Virus record (IMG/VR): IMGVR_UViG_3300022841_000020
Coordinates: 1-59,145 of that record
Direction: 5' to 3' (one strand)
DNA: 59,145 nucleotides
Source: a virus
Shown here piece by piece: positions 15,519 to 23,495 of this stretch. Below the pieces are notes generated by a model. The model searched no databases. It saw only the letters and a list, made by a program, of their open reading frames with translations, and was not told the DNA's origin. Made by a program: the position numbers and the translations under genes. Position 1 is the first letter of the stretch; every line of letters starts with the position of its first letter.

Positions 15519-15904
15519 ATGCTCAATAATTTGTTAAGCATGACTTCAATGCGATTTAGCTGTTCAGGAATAACAGATATTTTATTAAAATCTATTAATG
15601 CAGGAGGAATTTCGCTCTTTGGCAATGCAATATTTAATAAATTTGCTTGAGCCTGAAGATCACCGCCAGTCAAGAGCACCGGTAGATGTCCAAATTTTAG
15701 AAAATTCATGTTTACGTTTGGAAAGGTATTGACGATACGTTCCTTAATTCCCCGACTCAAGCTATTTCTGCCCTTAAGAACATGAGGTATTGTTGATGGT
15801 GAATTATAATCTAGCTTTGTGTTAAGGCTATTTGGGTTATAGTCAAGAGCATTAAGTACCTCTTCCAAAATTTGTGCGTCTGTTAATCCCGATTCTTTTT
15901 TCAT
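15497..15904 (-). CDS. HTH protein related to Bacteroidota phage repressor N-termini
   Basis: A 135-residue protein. Residues 20-80 follow the pattern of repressor-type DNA-binding domains of Bacteroidota prophages: 'NSLNTKLDYNSPSTIPHVLKG' (abbreviated), 'NSLSRGIKERIVNTFPNVNM.FL..GH.PVL'. It has no S24 peptidase half, so it resembles a truncated or single-domain repressor. The C-terminal 30 residues form an amphipathic helix for oligomerisation. Located beside the integrase; it may act as lysogeny regulator or antirepressor. Confidence 0.6.
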   Translation of the reverse strand: MKKESGLTDAQILEEVLNALDYNPNSLNTKLDYNSPSTIPHVLKGRNSLSRGIKERIVNTFPNVNMNFLKFGHLPVLLTGGDLQAQANLLNIALPKSEIPPALIDFNKISVIPEQLNRIEVMLNKLLSIKKGPTE

Positions 15905-15922
15905 TTTTTCTATTGTTTAGAT

Positions 15923-17209
15923 TTATTCGTATTTAGTGTTCCAGTATTTTTTAAGCTCATCCGCTGACTCAGTTTTTGTTCTTTTGATGTAGTGGAGCAT
16001 CATATCTTCTTTTGCCCATCCACAAATATTCATGAGGTCCCTATTGGAAATATGCCCGTGTAAATTAGAAACAAAACTTCGCCTACAAATATGAGAACTT
16101 ACAAGCTTGTATTTCTTGTGAAGACCATAAACTTTTCGCTTATATTTAGTTTTCGAATCTACTAAAACTATCCCTCCTTTGATTTGCTGGTCAATCTCAG
16201 CAAGCATACAAATAACTTTGATTTGCTCGTTAAAATGTGGGTCGCTTGTTTTAACTGGAAGATTGCCATGTCTTTTTTTAATTACCTGCTTTACTTGGGG
16301 ATGAAGAGGAATTGTTACCCATACGCCTGTCTTTTGAGTTTTGATTCTAATATAGTCTCCATCAATATTGCTGATGTCCAGATTTTTATTAAAATCACTG
16401 ATACGAAGCCCAGTCCATAGTCCAATAATAGCGTTGTCTCTGATGTTATCGAGACTCAGATCATTACTTAGGTCTAAATTGTACACAGCATCAATTTCCT
16501 TCTCGTTAAGATATGGGTGATCAATTTCTTCTTGGTTTTTTTCAACGAAAACTCTATCCTGATAAGTTGGATCTGTCTTTATACCTTCGGTTTTAGCTCT
16601 TGAGATAAAGAATTTAGCTCTAGCTATCTGCCTTCTAGTAGTATTCGAAGCATAATCTTTGCTAGTCATGAATGTGGTGAATTGATCCAGTATTTCGCTG
16701 CCTATGTCTTGAATTTTATGAGCCTTTTGACCTTCGAAAGATTTCCAAATTTTTAAGAAGGATTGGTATTGCATCAAAACACTTCTAGAAATAATTTTAT
16801 TTTTATCTGTTTTCCATGTAGGAGCCTTATTTTCTATCCACCAAAGTCCAAAATCAGAATAATAAACGTAATGTTTCTCAATTGAAAGACGTTTCTCTTG
16901 CTTTGGGCGATTAAAAAATGAGCTCACAGCTTCATTTAACCAATTCTTGTCTATAATGTCACCAAGCATAAAAGAATCGTTGTAAGCCTCTAAAACGCCT
17001 ATCTTAAGTCTTTCAAATTTAGCCTGCTTTTTTACCCTGTCTGTTATTGACAAGAGGTTTTTGTAATTGGATTTTTTACTATCCCATTTCATAGGATCAA
17101 TACTTAAATTAGTTGAGCATGTAATATCGAAGCTCCTGCCGCTAATCAATCGAATGTATAATGTTGAAGGGTTTTTAGTACCTCTGATCAGTAGTTTTAT
17201 TGTTGCCAT
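15923..17209 (-). CDS. int: tyrosine recombinase / phage integrase
   Basis: A 428-residue integrase of the Bacteroidota type with N-terminal arm-binding and SAM-like core-binding regions (about 1-215) and a catalytic domain (about 220-420). Catalytic residues visible: Arg in 'GLWTGLRISDF', Lys in 'IRIKTQKTG', His-x-x-Arg in 'SSHICRRSF', Trp in 'ICGWAKEDM', and the nucleophile Tyr in 'MLHYIKRTK'. It performs site-specific integration and, with a directionality factor, excision. A GTCGGGAA motif sits immediately before the ATG. Two small genes lie just upstream in the same direction. Confidence 0.93.
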   Translation of the reverse strand: MATIKLLIRGTKNPSTLYIRLISGRSFDITCSTNLSIDPMKWDSKKSNYKNLLSITDRVKKQAKFERLKIGVLEAYNDSFMLGDIIDKNWLNEAVSSFFNRPKQEKRLSIEKHYVYYSDFGLWWIENKAPTWKTDKNKIISRSVLMQYQSFLKIWKSFEGQKAHKIQDIGSEILDQFTTFMTSKDYASNTTRRQIARAKFFISRAKTEGIKTDPTYQDRVFVEKNQEEIDHPYLNEKEIDAVYNLDLSNDLSLDNIRDNAIIGLWTGLRISDFNKNLDISNIDGDYIRIKTQKTGVWVTIPLHPQVKQVIKKRHGNLPVKTSDPHFNEQIKVICMLAEIDQQIKGGIVLVDSKTKYKRKVYGLHKKYKLVSSHICRRSFVSNLHGHISNRDLMNICGWAKEDMMLHYIKRTKTESADELKKYWNTKYE

Positions 17210-17232
17210 TTTTCCCGACTTTTTAATAATTA

Positions 17233-17361
17233 TTACTTCCTTATTTCGTCAATCTCGTAACCTGTTATTTCTGTAAATCGACGTTTAATATCTGGTTTCA
17301 ATTCTCTTTTTTCAAAATCTGAATTCTCAGCATTAATTTTTATTGTTATTGTTATCTCCAT
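17233..17361 (-). CDS. small basic protein upstream of integrase (42 aa)
   Basis: A 42-residue frame starting MEITITIKIN and ending ITGYEIDEIRK, 23 bases before the integrase start. It is charged and could fold as a beta-hairpin plus helix. Position between regulator genes and integrase, in the same orientation, makes an integrase cofactor or directionality factor conceivable, but there is no motif evidence. Confidence 0.45.
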   Translation of the reverse strand: MEITITIKINAENSDFEKRELKPDIKRRFTEITGYEIDEIRK

Positions 17362-17369
17362 TTCTATTT

Positions 17370-17564
17370 TTAGGTTTTAACGGGTTTAGGTAAATATTCC
17401 TTTGCTATATAAGTCATACAAATTTCACTACAAACATCATCGTCTGGCATATTGCCAACAGCTATTATTTCACGGAATCTTAAGCCTCTAATAGTTCTAT
17501 AACTTTCATACAAAAAGCTGTCTTCTATACAAAAATGATCGTGATTGTGAGATTTTGTTATCAT
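17370..17564 (-). CDS. small His/Cys-containing protein (64 aa)
   Basis: The open frame extends to 17645 through a hairpin terminator, so the ATG at 17564 is preferred. It has clustered possible metal ligands (SHNHDHFC near residue 5 and DDDVCSEIC near 45). Unknown family. It lies between the 102-aa gene and the integrase. Confidence 0.45.
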   Translation of the reverse strand: MITKSHNHDHFCIEDSFLYESYRTIRGLRFREIIAVGNMPDDDVCSEICMTYIAKEYLPKPVKT

Positions 17565-17590
17565 GGTCAAATGTTCTTTAATTAAAAATA

Positions 17591-17624
17591 GTGTGTTGGA
17601 GTTGTAAAAACAACGCCAACACAC
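17591..17624 (-). terminator. hairpin after the 102-aa gene
   Basis: Nearly perfect 14-bp stem: GTGTGTTGG + GTTGT with ACAAC + CCAACACAC. On the minus strand it is followed by TATTTTTAATT, so it can terminate the upstream transcript, about 20 bases after the stop at 17645. Confidence 0.65.
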
Positions 17625-17644
17625 ACAATTAGTTATATAAAACA

Positions 17645-17953
17645 CTAATGTAGTTCTTCAATGGCATCCCATTTTGAGCATACCAGAGATATTCCTTCAC
17701 CCATCTTTAAACAAATCCAAGCTTTATTTTTATCACCAGACTGTCTGCTCAATTCCTCGTCAGTTAGTGTACAGTATTTAAACTCTTTGTTCATAAATAA
17801 GATGCCGTAATCGGTATTATAAAACTTGTGACCTAAAATATTTATTGCACCTATATCATCTATTAAATAAACTGGTTTTGTAAAATAATCAGCTCCGTTA
17901 CCATGGTTTGATGATGAAACCTTTTTAATTGTTTTTTGTGTTTGCTTACTCAT
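17645..17953 (-). CDS. hypothetical protein (102 aa) of the lysogeny region
   Basis: The frame opens at 18001, but that extension is the tandem TGTCGGGAA site, so the ATG at 17953 (MSKQTQKTIKK) is preferred. The protein has a basic N-terminus and a beta-rich middle (GAINILGHKFYNTDYGILFMNK). No family recognised. A TACTTTTG -7 element lies 68 bases upstream, placing the tandem motif in the leader RNA. Confidence 0.5.
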   Translation of the reverse strand: MSKQTQKTIKKVSSSNHGNGADYFTKPVYLIDDIGAINILGHKFYNTDYGILFMNKEFKYCTLTDEELSRQSGDKNKAWICLKMGEGISLVCSKWDAIEELH

Positions 17954-17971
17954 AATATAATTGTTTATTGT

Positions 17972-17991
17972 TTCCCGACATATTCCCGACA
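17972..17991 (-). promoter_or_regulatory. tandem TGTCGGGAA site in leader
   Basis: Minus-strand TGTCGGGAA twice, 11 bp start to start (17972-17980, 17983-17991), 19-38 bases before the ATG of the 102-aa gene and downstream of its -7 element. It could be an operator acting as a roadblock or an RNA site. Confidence 0.55.
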
Positions 17992-18020
17992 CGTTTATCA
18001 TGCATTGATATGTAATACAG

Positions 18021-18028
18021 CAAAAGTA
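18021..18028 (-). promoter_or_regulatory. -7 element for the 102-aa gene
   Basis: TACTTTTG on the minus strand, with a TTG 22 bp further upstream, a slightly long spacer. Transcription would start near 18014. Confidence 0.45.
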
Positions 18029-18121
18029 GCTATAATAATTATATAAAAATCAATTTGATATAAAAATAAATATAAATAAGGTATAAATCCTAACTCCTTA
18101 TGGGATTAAATATTGACTTCT

Positions 18122-18149
18122 AAAACCCCTGATAACACAAGGGTTTTTT
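18122..18149. terminator. terminator after the repressor gene
   Basis: AAAACCCCT-loop-AAGGGTTTTTT, about 40 bases after the repressor stop. A weak T run is also present on the minus strand, so it can end the repressor transcript. Confidence 0.6.
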
Positions 18150-18166
18150 GATTTTTATACTTAATT

Positions 18167-18186
18167 TTCCCGATATCTTCCCGACA
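18167..18186. promoter_or_regulatory. tandem TTCCCGA(C/T)A site after repressor gene
   Basis: Third copy of the tandem 9-bp motif with 11-bp spacing (18167-18175 with one change, 18178-18186), ending three bases before the repressor stop codon. Confidence 0.5.
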
Positions 18187-18188
18187 AA

Positions 18189-18842
18189 TTATCTTCTCCT
18201 TGATCTTTTCATTCCAATCACATTAAACAAGGCAACCACATCTTTAAGATTTATAGTGTAGTCTTCATATAAATTATTTAAACTATGAAGAGTTATTTCT
18301 CCATTCTTTATATTGTGATCTTTAATTCTCTTCACAACTATTCCAAGCTCTTTATGGGCAATTACAAAGTCCCAGGCGTTTATATGTAACTTGTTCTGCC
18401 AATTCTGATTTTGGATCTCTCTGCATAATAAGATATCCTTATCTAAAATAGCCTCAAAAGGATTTGAATTGTTCATGCTATCCCCCTCAACTTCAAAACA
18501 AAAATAATTGCCTTTATATTCTTTCTCGACCTCCCATGGTATTTTTGGTAAATCCTCTATATACTGTGCATCTCCCCATCCATTAATAAAACCTGCTTGC
18601 ACCCGGCTACCAATTAAGGGAACCATTTTAACTAATTCGAAATCTTTTAAACTTGCTTTTGAATTGTCATTTTCAAAAGCCTCCTTATACATATTGTCAA
18701 GTATTTTACTTTTTGTTTTAGGGATCACGCCTCCCTTTTCGTAACTGATTACAGTAATTTTTGAAACTCCAATGTTTTCAGCAAACTCACTCTGAGTCTG
18801 TTTTAGAGCTTTTCTGATGTCCTTCACTTGTTTGTTGTCCAT
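18189..18842 (-). CDS. cI-like: CI/LexA-type phage repressor (HTH + S24 peptidase)
   Basis: A 217-residue protein with an N-terminal HTH_3 domain (residues 5-50; 'TQSEFAENIGVSKITVISYEKG' in short: SEFAENIGVSKITV) and a C-terminal S24 self-cleavage domain. Visible landmarks: Ala-Gly cleavage site 'VQAGFING' (about 80), catalytic Ser in 'EVEGDSMNN' (about 118) and Lys in 'GIVVKRI' (about 167). It should hold the lytic promoter silent and be inactivated by RecA-promoted autocleavage after DNA damage. Divergent from the early operon; operators lie in between. Confidence 0.9.
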   Translation of the reverse strand: MDNKQVKDIRKALKQTQSEFAENIGVSKITVISYEKGGVIPKTKSKILDNMYKEAFENDNSKASLKDFELVKMVPLIGSRVQAGFINGWGDAQYIEDLPKIPWEVEKEYKGNYFCFEVEGDSMNNSNPFEAILDKDILLCREIQNQNWQNKLHINAWDFVIAHKELGIVVKRIKDHNIKNGEITLHSLNNLYEDYTINLKDVVALFNVIGMKRSRRR

Positions 18843-18870
18843 AACTTAGATTAATTTTAAATAGCAAAAA

Positions 18871-18990
18871 AAAAGTATTATATTTTACTTTTTCATATAT
18901 ATAAGGTAAAATAATTTACTACTTTTGACCTATTCTTATATGAACTTATATATAATATTATAAATGTAGTATAAAATTTGATTAATACTA
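18871..18990. promoter_or_regulatory. repressor operators between divergent promoters
   Basis: Two 14-bp dyads, GTATTATATTTTAC (18875-18888, flanked by AAAA/TTTT arms) and GTAAAATAATTTAC (18906-18919), 31 bp apart. A third weaker dyad TAGTAT...ATACTA lies at 18967-18990. The second dyad directly abuts the early -7 box, so occupancy would block early transcription. Confidence 0.65.
18920..18927 (+). promoter_or_regulatory. early lytic promoter -7 element
   Basis: TACTTTTG immediately after the second operator. No clear TTG at -33. The first ATG of the early operon is at 19008, giving a leader of about 75 bases. Confidence 0.55.
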
Positions 18991-19007
18991 GTAAATATAA
19001 AAAAACA

Positions 19008-19247
19008 ATGTTAATTCTTAGAGAGTCGAAAAATATGAGTATTGACCTTAATATTAAATGTTTTCAAAAGATAAGTCCTGTTGCTGATGCCTTAAAATTA
19101 ACCGATTGGATATTTGCTTTCATATTCATTATATGCCTCATTTACATTGCTTTATATATATATAGGCTGTATTGTACAATGTATAAATCTCCAAAAAAAC
19201 AATCTAAATGGCTTGAAGATAGGTTTATAGAAGGTGAGGAAAAATAA
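19008..19247 (+). CDS. single-span membrane protein, first early gene (79 aa)
   Basis: The frame opens with TTG at 18978, but ATG at 19008 is preferred (an inner ATG at 19035 is also possible). One hydrophobic helix (about residues 38-60: DWIFAFIFIICLIYIALYIY) is followed by a basic then acidic cytoplasmic tail. First gene of the lytic operon under repressor control, so it could act on the host membrane or in exclusion; function unknown. Confidence 0.55.
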   Translation: MLILRESKNMSIDLNIKCFQKISPVADALKLTDWIFAFIFIICLIYIALYIYRLYCTMYKSPKKQSKWLEDRFIEGEEK

Positions 19248-19275
19248 AATAATAATCAACAAATAAGCGCAAAAT

Positions 19276-21288
19276 ATGCAAATTAAACTACAATCGTTAC
19301 ACTTAGTATATTTCAAGGGGTGTAATGACTTCAAAATCAATTTTTTAAACGACATAACTACGGTTCGTGGTGATAATGGGACACGAAAGAGTACAATATT
19401 TGACTCCTTCTCATGGTTATTTTTCGGAAAAGACAGCAATAATGCCAGTGATACCAAGTTTAGCATTAAAACGATTAACACAGATACAGGTAAAATAATT
19501 CACAGACTAGATCATAGCGTTGAAGGTGTTTTCTTAATAAATGGTGAAAAAACCACAGTCAAAAGACAATTACAAGAGAAGTGGACCAAAAAAAAAGGCG
19601 CGTTAGAGAAGGTTTACACGGGGAATGTTACAAATTATTACTGGAATGAGGTTCCTCTTTCTCAGACAGAATATCAAAATAAAATAAATCAATTTATTAG
19701 TGAAGACGTTTTTAAACTCATAACCAACCCTTATTCCTTCAATTCACTTAACTGGGAGAGGCAAAGAGAAATACTTACAGAATTAGTTGGTGGCATTTCT
19801 GATCAATCTATCGTAAGAGGTAATGTTGATTTTGCGGATTTACTTTCAAAGTTAACCAATAAGACTTTTGACGAGTACAAGAAGCAAATGAAATTCACGC
19901 TTAAACGTCTTAAGAGCGATAAAGATGGGATTCCTTCTCGTATTGACGAGCAATTAAGAGGTAGACCGAATCCTTTAGATTTTAAATCTATTGAATCTGA
20001 AATTGAGAAAAACCAAAAATCCCTAGAAACACTTGATGAAAACATTTCTCAAGTCAATAAATCCGCTGATGCTCTTCATAAAGAATATGATGGTTTTAGA
20101 AAACAGAAGTCTGATCTTAATTTAAAGAATAGCGATATCTTTTTTGAAGTCCAAAAGAAAGTACAACAGAATTTATCAAAACAAGTTAATCCTGGTGATG
20201 CCGTTATTTTAAAAATAAATGACAATAATCTGAATATTGAAAAATTTGACAGAGTTATTGTGAAATTGGAAAATCAAATTGAATTAGACAAAGCTTCTAT
20301 TGAAACAGTCATTGCGAAAAGAAAAGTCAAATCAAATGAATGGGATCAAGAAAACGCCTTAGAATTAAAGTTTGAAGATGGTGATTTTGCTTGTCCAACG
20401 TGTAAAAGATCTTTAGAGGTCGAGAACCAGGAAACCGAGAGAGAGAAAATGCACTTGGATTTCATTAAGGACAAGCAAAGTGCTATCGCTTCTATTAACA
20501 GAGAGGGTTTAGCTCTTAAGAATCAACAGGAAACTCTTCAAATTGACATAGATCAAACTGAAAAGAGAATTGTAGATGGCAAAAAAGCCTTAAAAAGCCT
20601 TAAAAACACTGCAATAAATCTTCAATGTGAATTAGAAGTAATAGAAAGCAATTCCACTCCTGCTCCAGACAAAGACGAGGAAGTTAAAAATCTTATTGAT
20701 GTTCATGCAGAATACAACGGTAATTTAAAAATTATTGCTGCGCTGGATGAATCATTATTAGACCAAAAAGATGTTGACGTCTCTTCTCATAAGGAAACTA
20801 GAAATCAAGTATTACAAACTATTAACTACCTTAAAATAAGCCTTAGCCAAAGAGCTAAAATAGCAGAAATAGATAATCGTGTTGCAGAGCTTGAAGATGA
20901 GGAAAAAGAAAATTCTCAACTTATTGCTTCAGCCGAAAAAGAACTTCACACTATTCAAGAGTTTGAAATTGCTAGAATGACACTCACAGAAGGTATAATC
21001 AACGACAAGTTTGAGAAAGTAAAATTTAAAATGTTCACTGAATTGGTGGACGGAACAAAAGTTCCTTCTTGTTTATGCTTATTCAAAGGAGTTCCTTTTC
21101 ATTCAGTAAACTCAGCAGGACAAATTGAAGCTGGATTGGATATTATAAACACATTGTGTGATTACTACAACACTCAGTCCGTGATCTTCATTGATGGCGC
21201 TGAGAGCATTACGGAAATACCAAGTACAAAAAGTCAACAAATTCGCCTTCTCGTAGAGAAAGGCACTAACCCCTTAGTAGTAGAATAA
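19276..21288 (+). CDS. sbcC-like: SbcC/Rad50-like ATPase
   Basis: A 670-residue SMC/Rad50-type ATPase. N-terminal 'LQSLHLVYFKGC' and a P-loop GDNGTRKST (about residue 34), long coiled coils (230-330 and 390-560) with a zinc hook CPTC (about 375), and a C-terminal half with degenerate signature 'VNSAGQIEAGLDII' and Walker B 'SVIFIDGAES'. The P-loop has Arg where the third Gly of GxxGxGK is expected (codon CGA instead of GGA), which should impair ATP binding if real. Family members tether DNA ends and work with a nuclease. First large gene of the recombination operon. Confidence 0.78.
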   Translation: MQIKLQSLHLVYFKGCNDFKINFLNDITTVRGDNGTRKSTIFDSFSWLFFGKDSNNASDTKFSIKTINTDTGKIIHRLDHSVEGVFLINGEKTTVKRQLQEKWTKKKGALEKVYTGNVTNYYWNEVPLSQTEYQNKINQFISEDVFKLITNPYSFNSLNWERQREILTELVGGISDQSIVRGNVDFADLLSKLTNKTFDEYKKQMKFTLKRLKSDKDGIPSRIDEQLRGRPNPLDFKSIESEIEKNQKSLETLDENISQVNKSADALHKEYDGFRKQKSDLNLKNSDIFFEVQKKVQQNLSKQVNPGDAVILKINDNNLNIEKFDRVIVKLENQIELDKASIETVIAKRKVKSNEWDQENALELKFEDGDFACPTCKRSLEVENQETEREKMHLDFIKDKQSAIASINREGLALKNQQETLQIDIDQTEKRIVDGKKALKSLKNTAINLQCELEVIESNSTPAPDKDEEVKNLIDVHAEYNGNLKIIAALDESLLDQKDVDVSSHKETRNQVLQTINYLKISLSQRAKIAEIDNRVAELEDEEKENSQLIASAEKELHTIQEFEIARMTLTEGIINDKFEKVKFKMFTELVDGTKVPSCLCLFKGVPFHSVNSAGQIEAGLDIINTLCDYYNTQSVIFIDGAESITEIPSTKSQQIRLLVEKGTNPLVVE

Positions 21289-21290
21289 AT

Positions 21291-21653
21291 ATGGAAGTAA
21301 AAATTAATGAATTGAGAGATTTCTGTTTTAATCAGTCAAAGGAAGCTGGATGGCACACCAATTTGGAAACGGGAGAACTATTAGACAGAAATAAAGGTGA
21401 AATGCTTTGCCTTGTGCATAGTGAAATTTCAGAAGCAATGGAAGGTGAACGTAAAAACCTAATGGATGATCATTTGCCAGAGAGACCAATGGCAGAAGTG
21501 GAGCTTGCAGATGCAGTAATTCGAATTATGGATTATGCAGGCCGATTTAATTATGACATAGGAGGAGCTATAATAGATAAGCTTACTTACAACAGATTAA
21601 GACCTGATCACAAAATAGAAAATCGATTAAAAGAAACTGGTAAGAAATTTTAA
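21291..21653 (+). CDS. mazG-like: MazG-like nucleotide pyrophosphohydrolase
   Basis: A 120-residue all-alpha NTP pyrophosphatase-like protein. The metal-binding E-x-x-E...E-x-x-D pattern is visible as 'HSEISEAMEGERK' (about 44) and 'MAEVELADAVIRIMDYAG' (about 70). Phage MazG-like enzymes hydrolyse (d)NTPs or lower (p)ppGpp, keeping the host productive. It starts two bases after the ATPase gene, so it is tightly coupled. Confidence 0.8.
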   Translation: MEVKINELRDFCFNQSKEAGWHTNLETGELLDRNKGEMLCLVHSEISEAMEGERKNLMDDHLPERPMAEVELADAVIRIMDYAGRFNYDIGGAIIDKLTYNRLRPDHKIENRLKETGKKF

Positions 21654-21662
21654 TAAGAGAAT

Positions 21663-21848
21663 ATGACTTACGAAGATTTAATCACAGTAGAAGAGGAAAC
21701 TAAAAGATTTCTAAAAAAACTAGATGCAGCGAAGACTCGTATAGAGAATGATTGCTATGCATTAATGTCAGGAACCAAAGAAACTGGGGCAGTCAAGAGA
21801 GATGCACTAGACTTAAAAATGGAATTAACAAAAATCACTCAATACTAA
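21663..21848 (+). CDS. small helical protein (61 aa)
   Basis: A 61-residue, almost fully helical protein (TYEDLITVEEETKRFLKKL...) located 9 bases after mazG and 6 before recT. Its tight spacing supports coding. It could be a small partner of the recombination proteins; no motif recognised. Confidence 0.6.
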   Translation: MTYEDLITVEEETKRFLKKLDAAKTRIENDCYALMSGTKETGAVKRDALDLKMELTKITQY

Positions 21849-21854
21849 ATAACT

Positions 21855-22757
21855 ATGGCCACAGAAACAAAAAAAACAAGTACAGAAGTTATAAAGGCTT
21901 CAAAAAAACAGTCTGAAATTACAAATATTGTACTTAAAAGAGTTGAAGCTTTTCAAAAATCTGGAGAGTTAAGACTTCCCAAGAATTACAGCCCTGAAAA
22001 TGCTTTAAAAGCAGCTCAGTTATTATTGTCAGAGCAAAAAGATAGAAACGGTAAATCTGTTCTAGAGTCTTGTACTCGAACAAGTATTGCAAGTGCTTTG
22101 CTTAAAACAGTTGTCTGGGGATTGGCTCCACATAAAGGACAGGTTTATTACATTCCATACGGATCTAAGCTAGAGTGTAGTATCTCATATACTGGAAATA
22201 TTGCGATTGCTAAGCGTTATGGTAATTTAAAAAGCATAAAGGCAAATTGCATTATGGAAGGTGATGACTTCGAATTTGAAATTGATAGCAAAACAGGGCT
22301 AAGAAAAATAATTAAGCACTCCCAAACTTTGGAAAGTGTTGGAAGTGAAGTCATAAGAGGAGCTTATGCAATTATTGAATTGAACGATGGAACTTTTGAT
22401 GTTGAGATTATGAGTTTTTCACAGATACAAAAGTCTTGGCAACAAGGAGCCACAAAGGGAGATAGCCCAGCTCATAGAAAGTTTGCTGATCAAATGTCGC
22501 TAAAAACAGTCTTGAATAGGGCTTGTAAACTTCTTATAAGAACAAGTGACGATCAAGTTTTATACGAAGATGATGATAATAAGGACTTGGACCGAACCAA
22601 AGAGGACGTAAACCAAGAAATTAAGGACAATGCTAATCAAGATTTTATTGACATTGATTTTGAAGAGGAAGAAACTGAAATCACACCAGATCCTACTGAA
22701 GAAAAAACTCAACATGATGCTGATAATCAATTAGAAAGTAAAGAAAAATTATTTTAA
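21855..22757 (+). CDS. recT: RecT single-strand annealing protein
   Basis: A 300-residue RecT-family protein. Landmarks: 'NALKAAQLLLSEQK' (about 58), 'LLKTVVWGLAPHKGQVYYIPYG' (shortened: VVWGLAPHKGQ, about 95), 'LECSISYTGNIAIAKR' (about 112), 'VIRGAYAIIELNDG' and 'KFADQMSLKTVLNRACKLL' (about 213). The C-terminal 60 residues are acidic and disordered. It anneals complementary strands in phage recombination and replication; the exonuclease partner is probably the next gene. Confidence 0.92.
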   Translation: MATETKKTSTEVIKASKKQSEITNIVLKRVEAFQKSGELRLPKNYSPENALKAAQLLLSEQKDRNGKSVLESCTRTSIASALLKTVVWGLAPHKGQVYYIPYGSKLECSISYTGNIAIAKRYGNLKSIKANCIMEGDDFEFEIDSKTGLRKIIKHSQTLESVGSEVIRGAYAIIELNDGTFDVEIMSFSQIQKSWQQGATKGDSPAHRKFADQMSLKTVLNRACKLLIRTSDDQVLYEDDDNKDLDRTKEDVNQEIKDNANQDFIDIDFEEEETEITPDPTEEKTQHDADNQLESKEKLF

Positions 22758-22760
22758 TCT

Positions 22761-23495
22761 ATGGAACTAAAAGTTATCGGCTCTGGAAGTCAAGGCAATT
22801 CCTACATCTTAACTAATGGTACAAACGTATTGTTAATTGAACTTGGAGTGAATTTCAAACGCATCAAAAAAGCATTAGATTTTAATATATTGAATGTAGA
22901 TGGGGCCTTAGTGTCCCACATACATTCTGATCACTCTAAAGCTATCAAAGATGCGATTGAATGTGGAATTGACGTTTACTCTGGAGCTGAAACTATTGAA
23001 GCAACAGGCTTAAAAAATCACAGGCTAAAAATCGTAAAGGCAAAAAAATCCTACACGATAGGCTCCTTTAAAGTGATGCCATTCGAATTACGTCATGACG
23101 TTGCTTGCTTTGGATTCATAATTAAGCACCAGGACTGCGGTAACGTTGTTTTTATTACAGATACTTATTATTCCCCATTTAGATTTAAAGACGTCAACCA
23201 GTGGATTATTGAGGCTAATTACAGTCAAAGCATACTAGATGGAAAGGAGGGTTACGGCAATCAAAATGATTTTCTGAGAAATAGAGTAATAAGCAGCCAT
23301 TTATCCATTGAAAATTGCTCAAGCTTATTAGATGCAAACGATTTAAGCACCACAAACAATATTGTGCTTACTCATTTATCAGACAGAAATAGTAATGCGA
23401 CTGAGTTTAAGGAAACAATACAAAATCAAACCGGTAAAACTGTAAGTGTAGCAGAAACCGGACTAACAATAAATTTTAAAAAAAGACCTTTTTAA
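22761..23495 (+). CDS. metallo-beta-lactamase-fold nuclease-like protein
   Basis: A 244-residue MBL-fold hydrolase of the YycJ type. Zinc ligands visible: HIHSDH (about residue 53), His in 'ELRHDVACFGF' (about 113), Asp in 'VFITDTYY' (about 132) and His in 'VLTHLSDRN' (about 210). In phages such proteins lie next to recT, where an exonuclease is usually encoded. It starts three bases after recT and overlaps the next gene by one base. Confidence 0.85.
   Translation: MELKVIGSGSQGNSYILTNGTNVLLIELGVNFKRIKKALDFNILNVDGALVSHIHSDHSKAIKDAIECGIDVYSGAETIEATGLKNHRLKIVKAKKSYTIGSFKVMPFELRHDVACFGFIIKHQDCGNVVFITDTYYSPFRFKDVNQWIIEANYSQSILDGKEGYGNQNDFLRNRVISSHLSIENCSSLLDANDLSTTNNIVLTHLSDRNSNATEFKETIQNQTGKTVSVAETGLTINFKKRPF

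Noticed and set aside
17954-18001. Upstream extension of the 102-aa gene
   Set aside because: This stretch is the tandem TGTCGGGAA site, and the ATG at 17953 gives a normal start.
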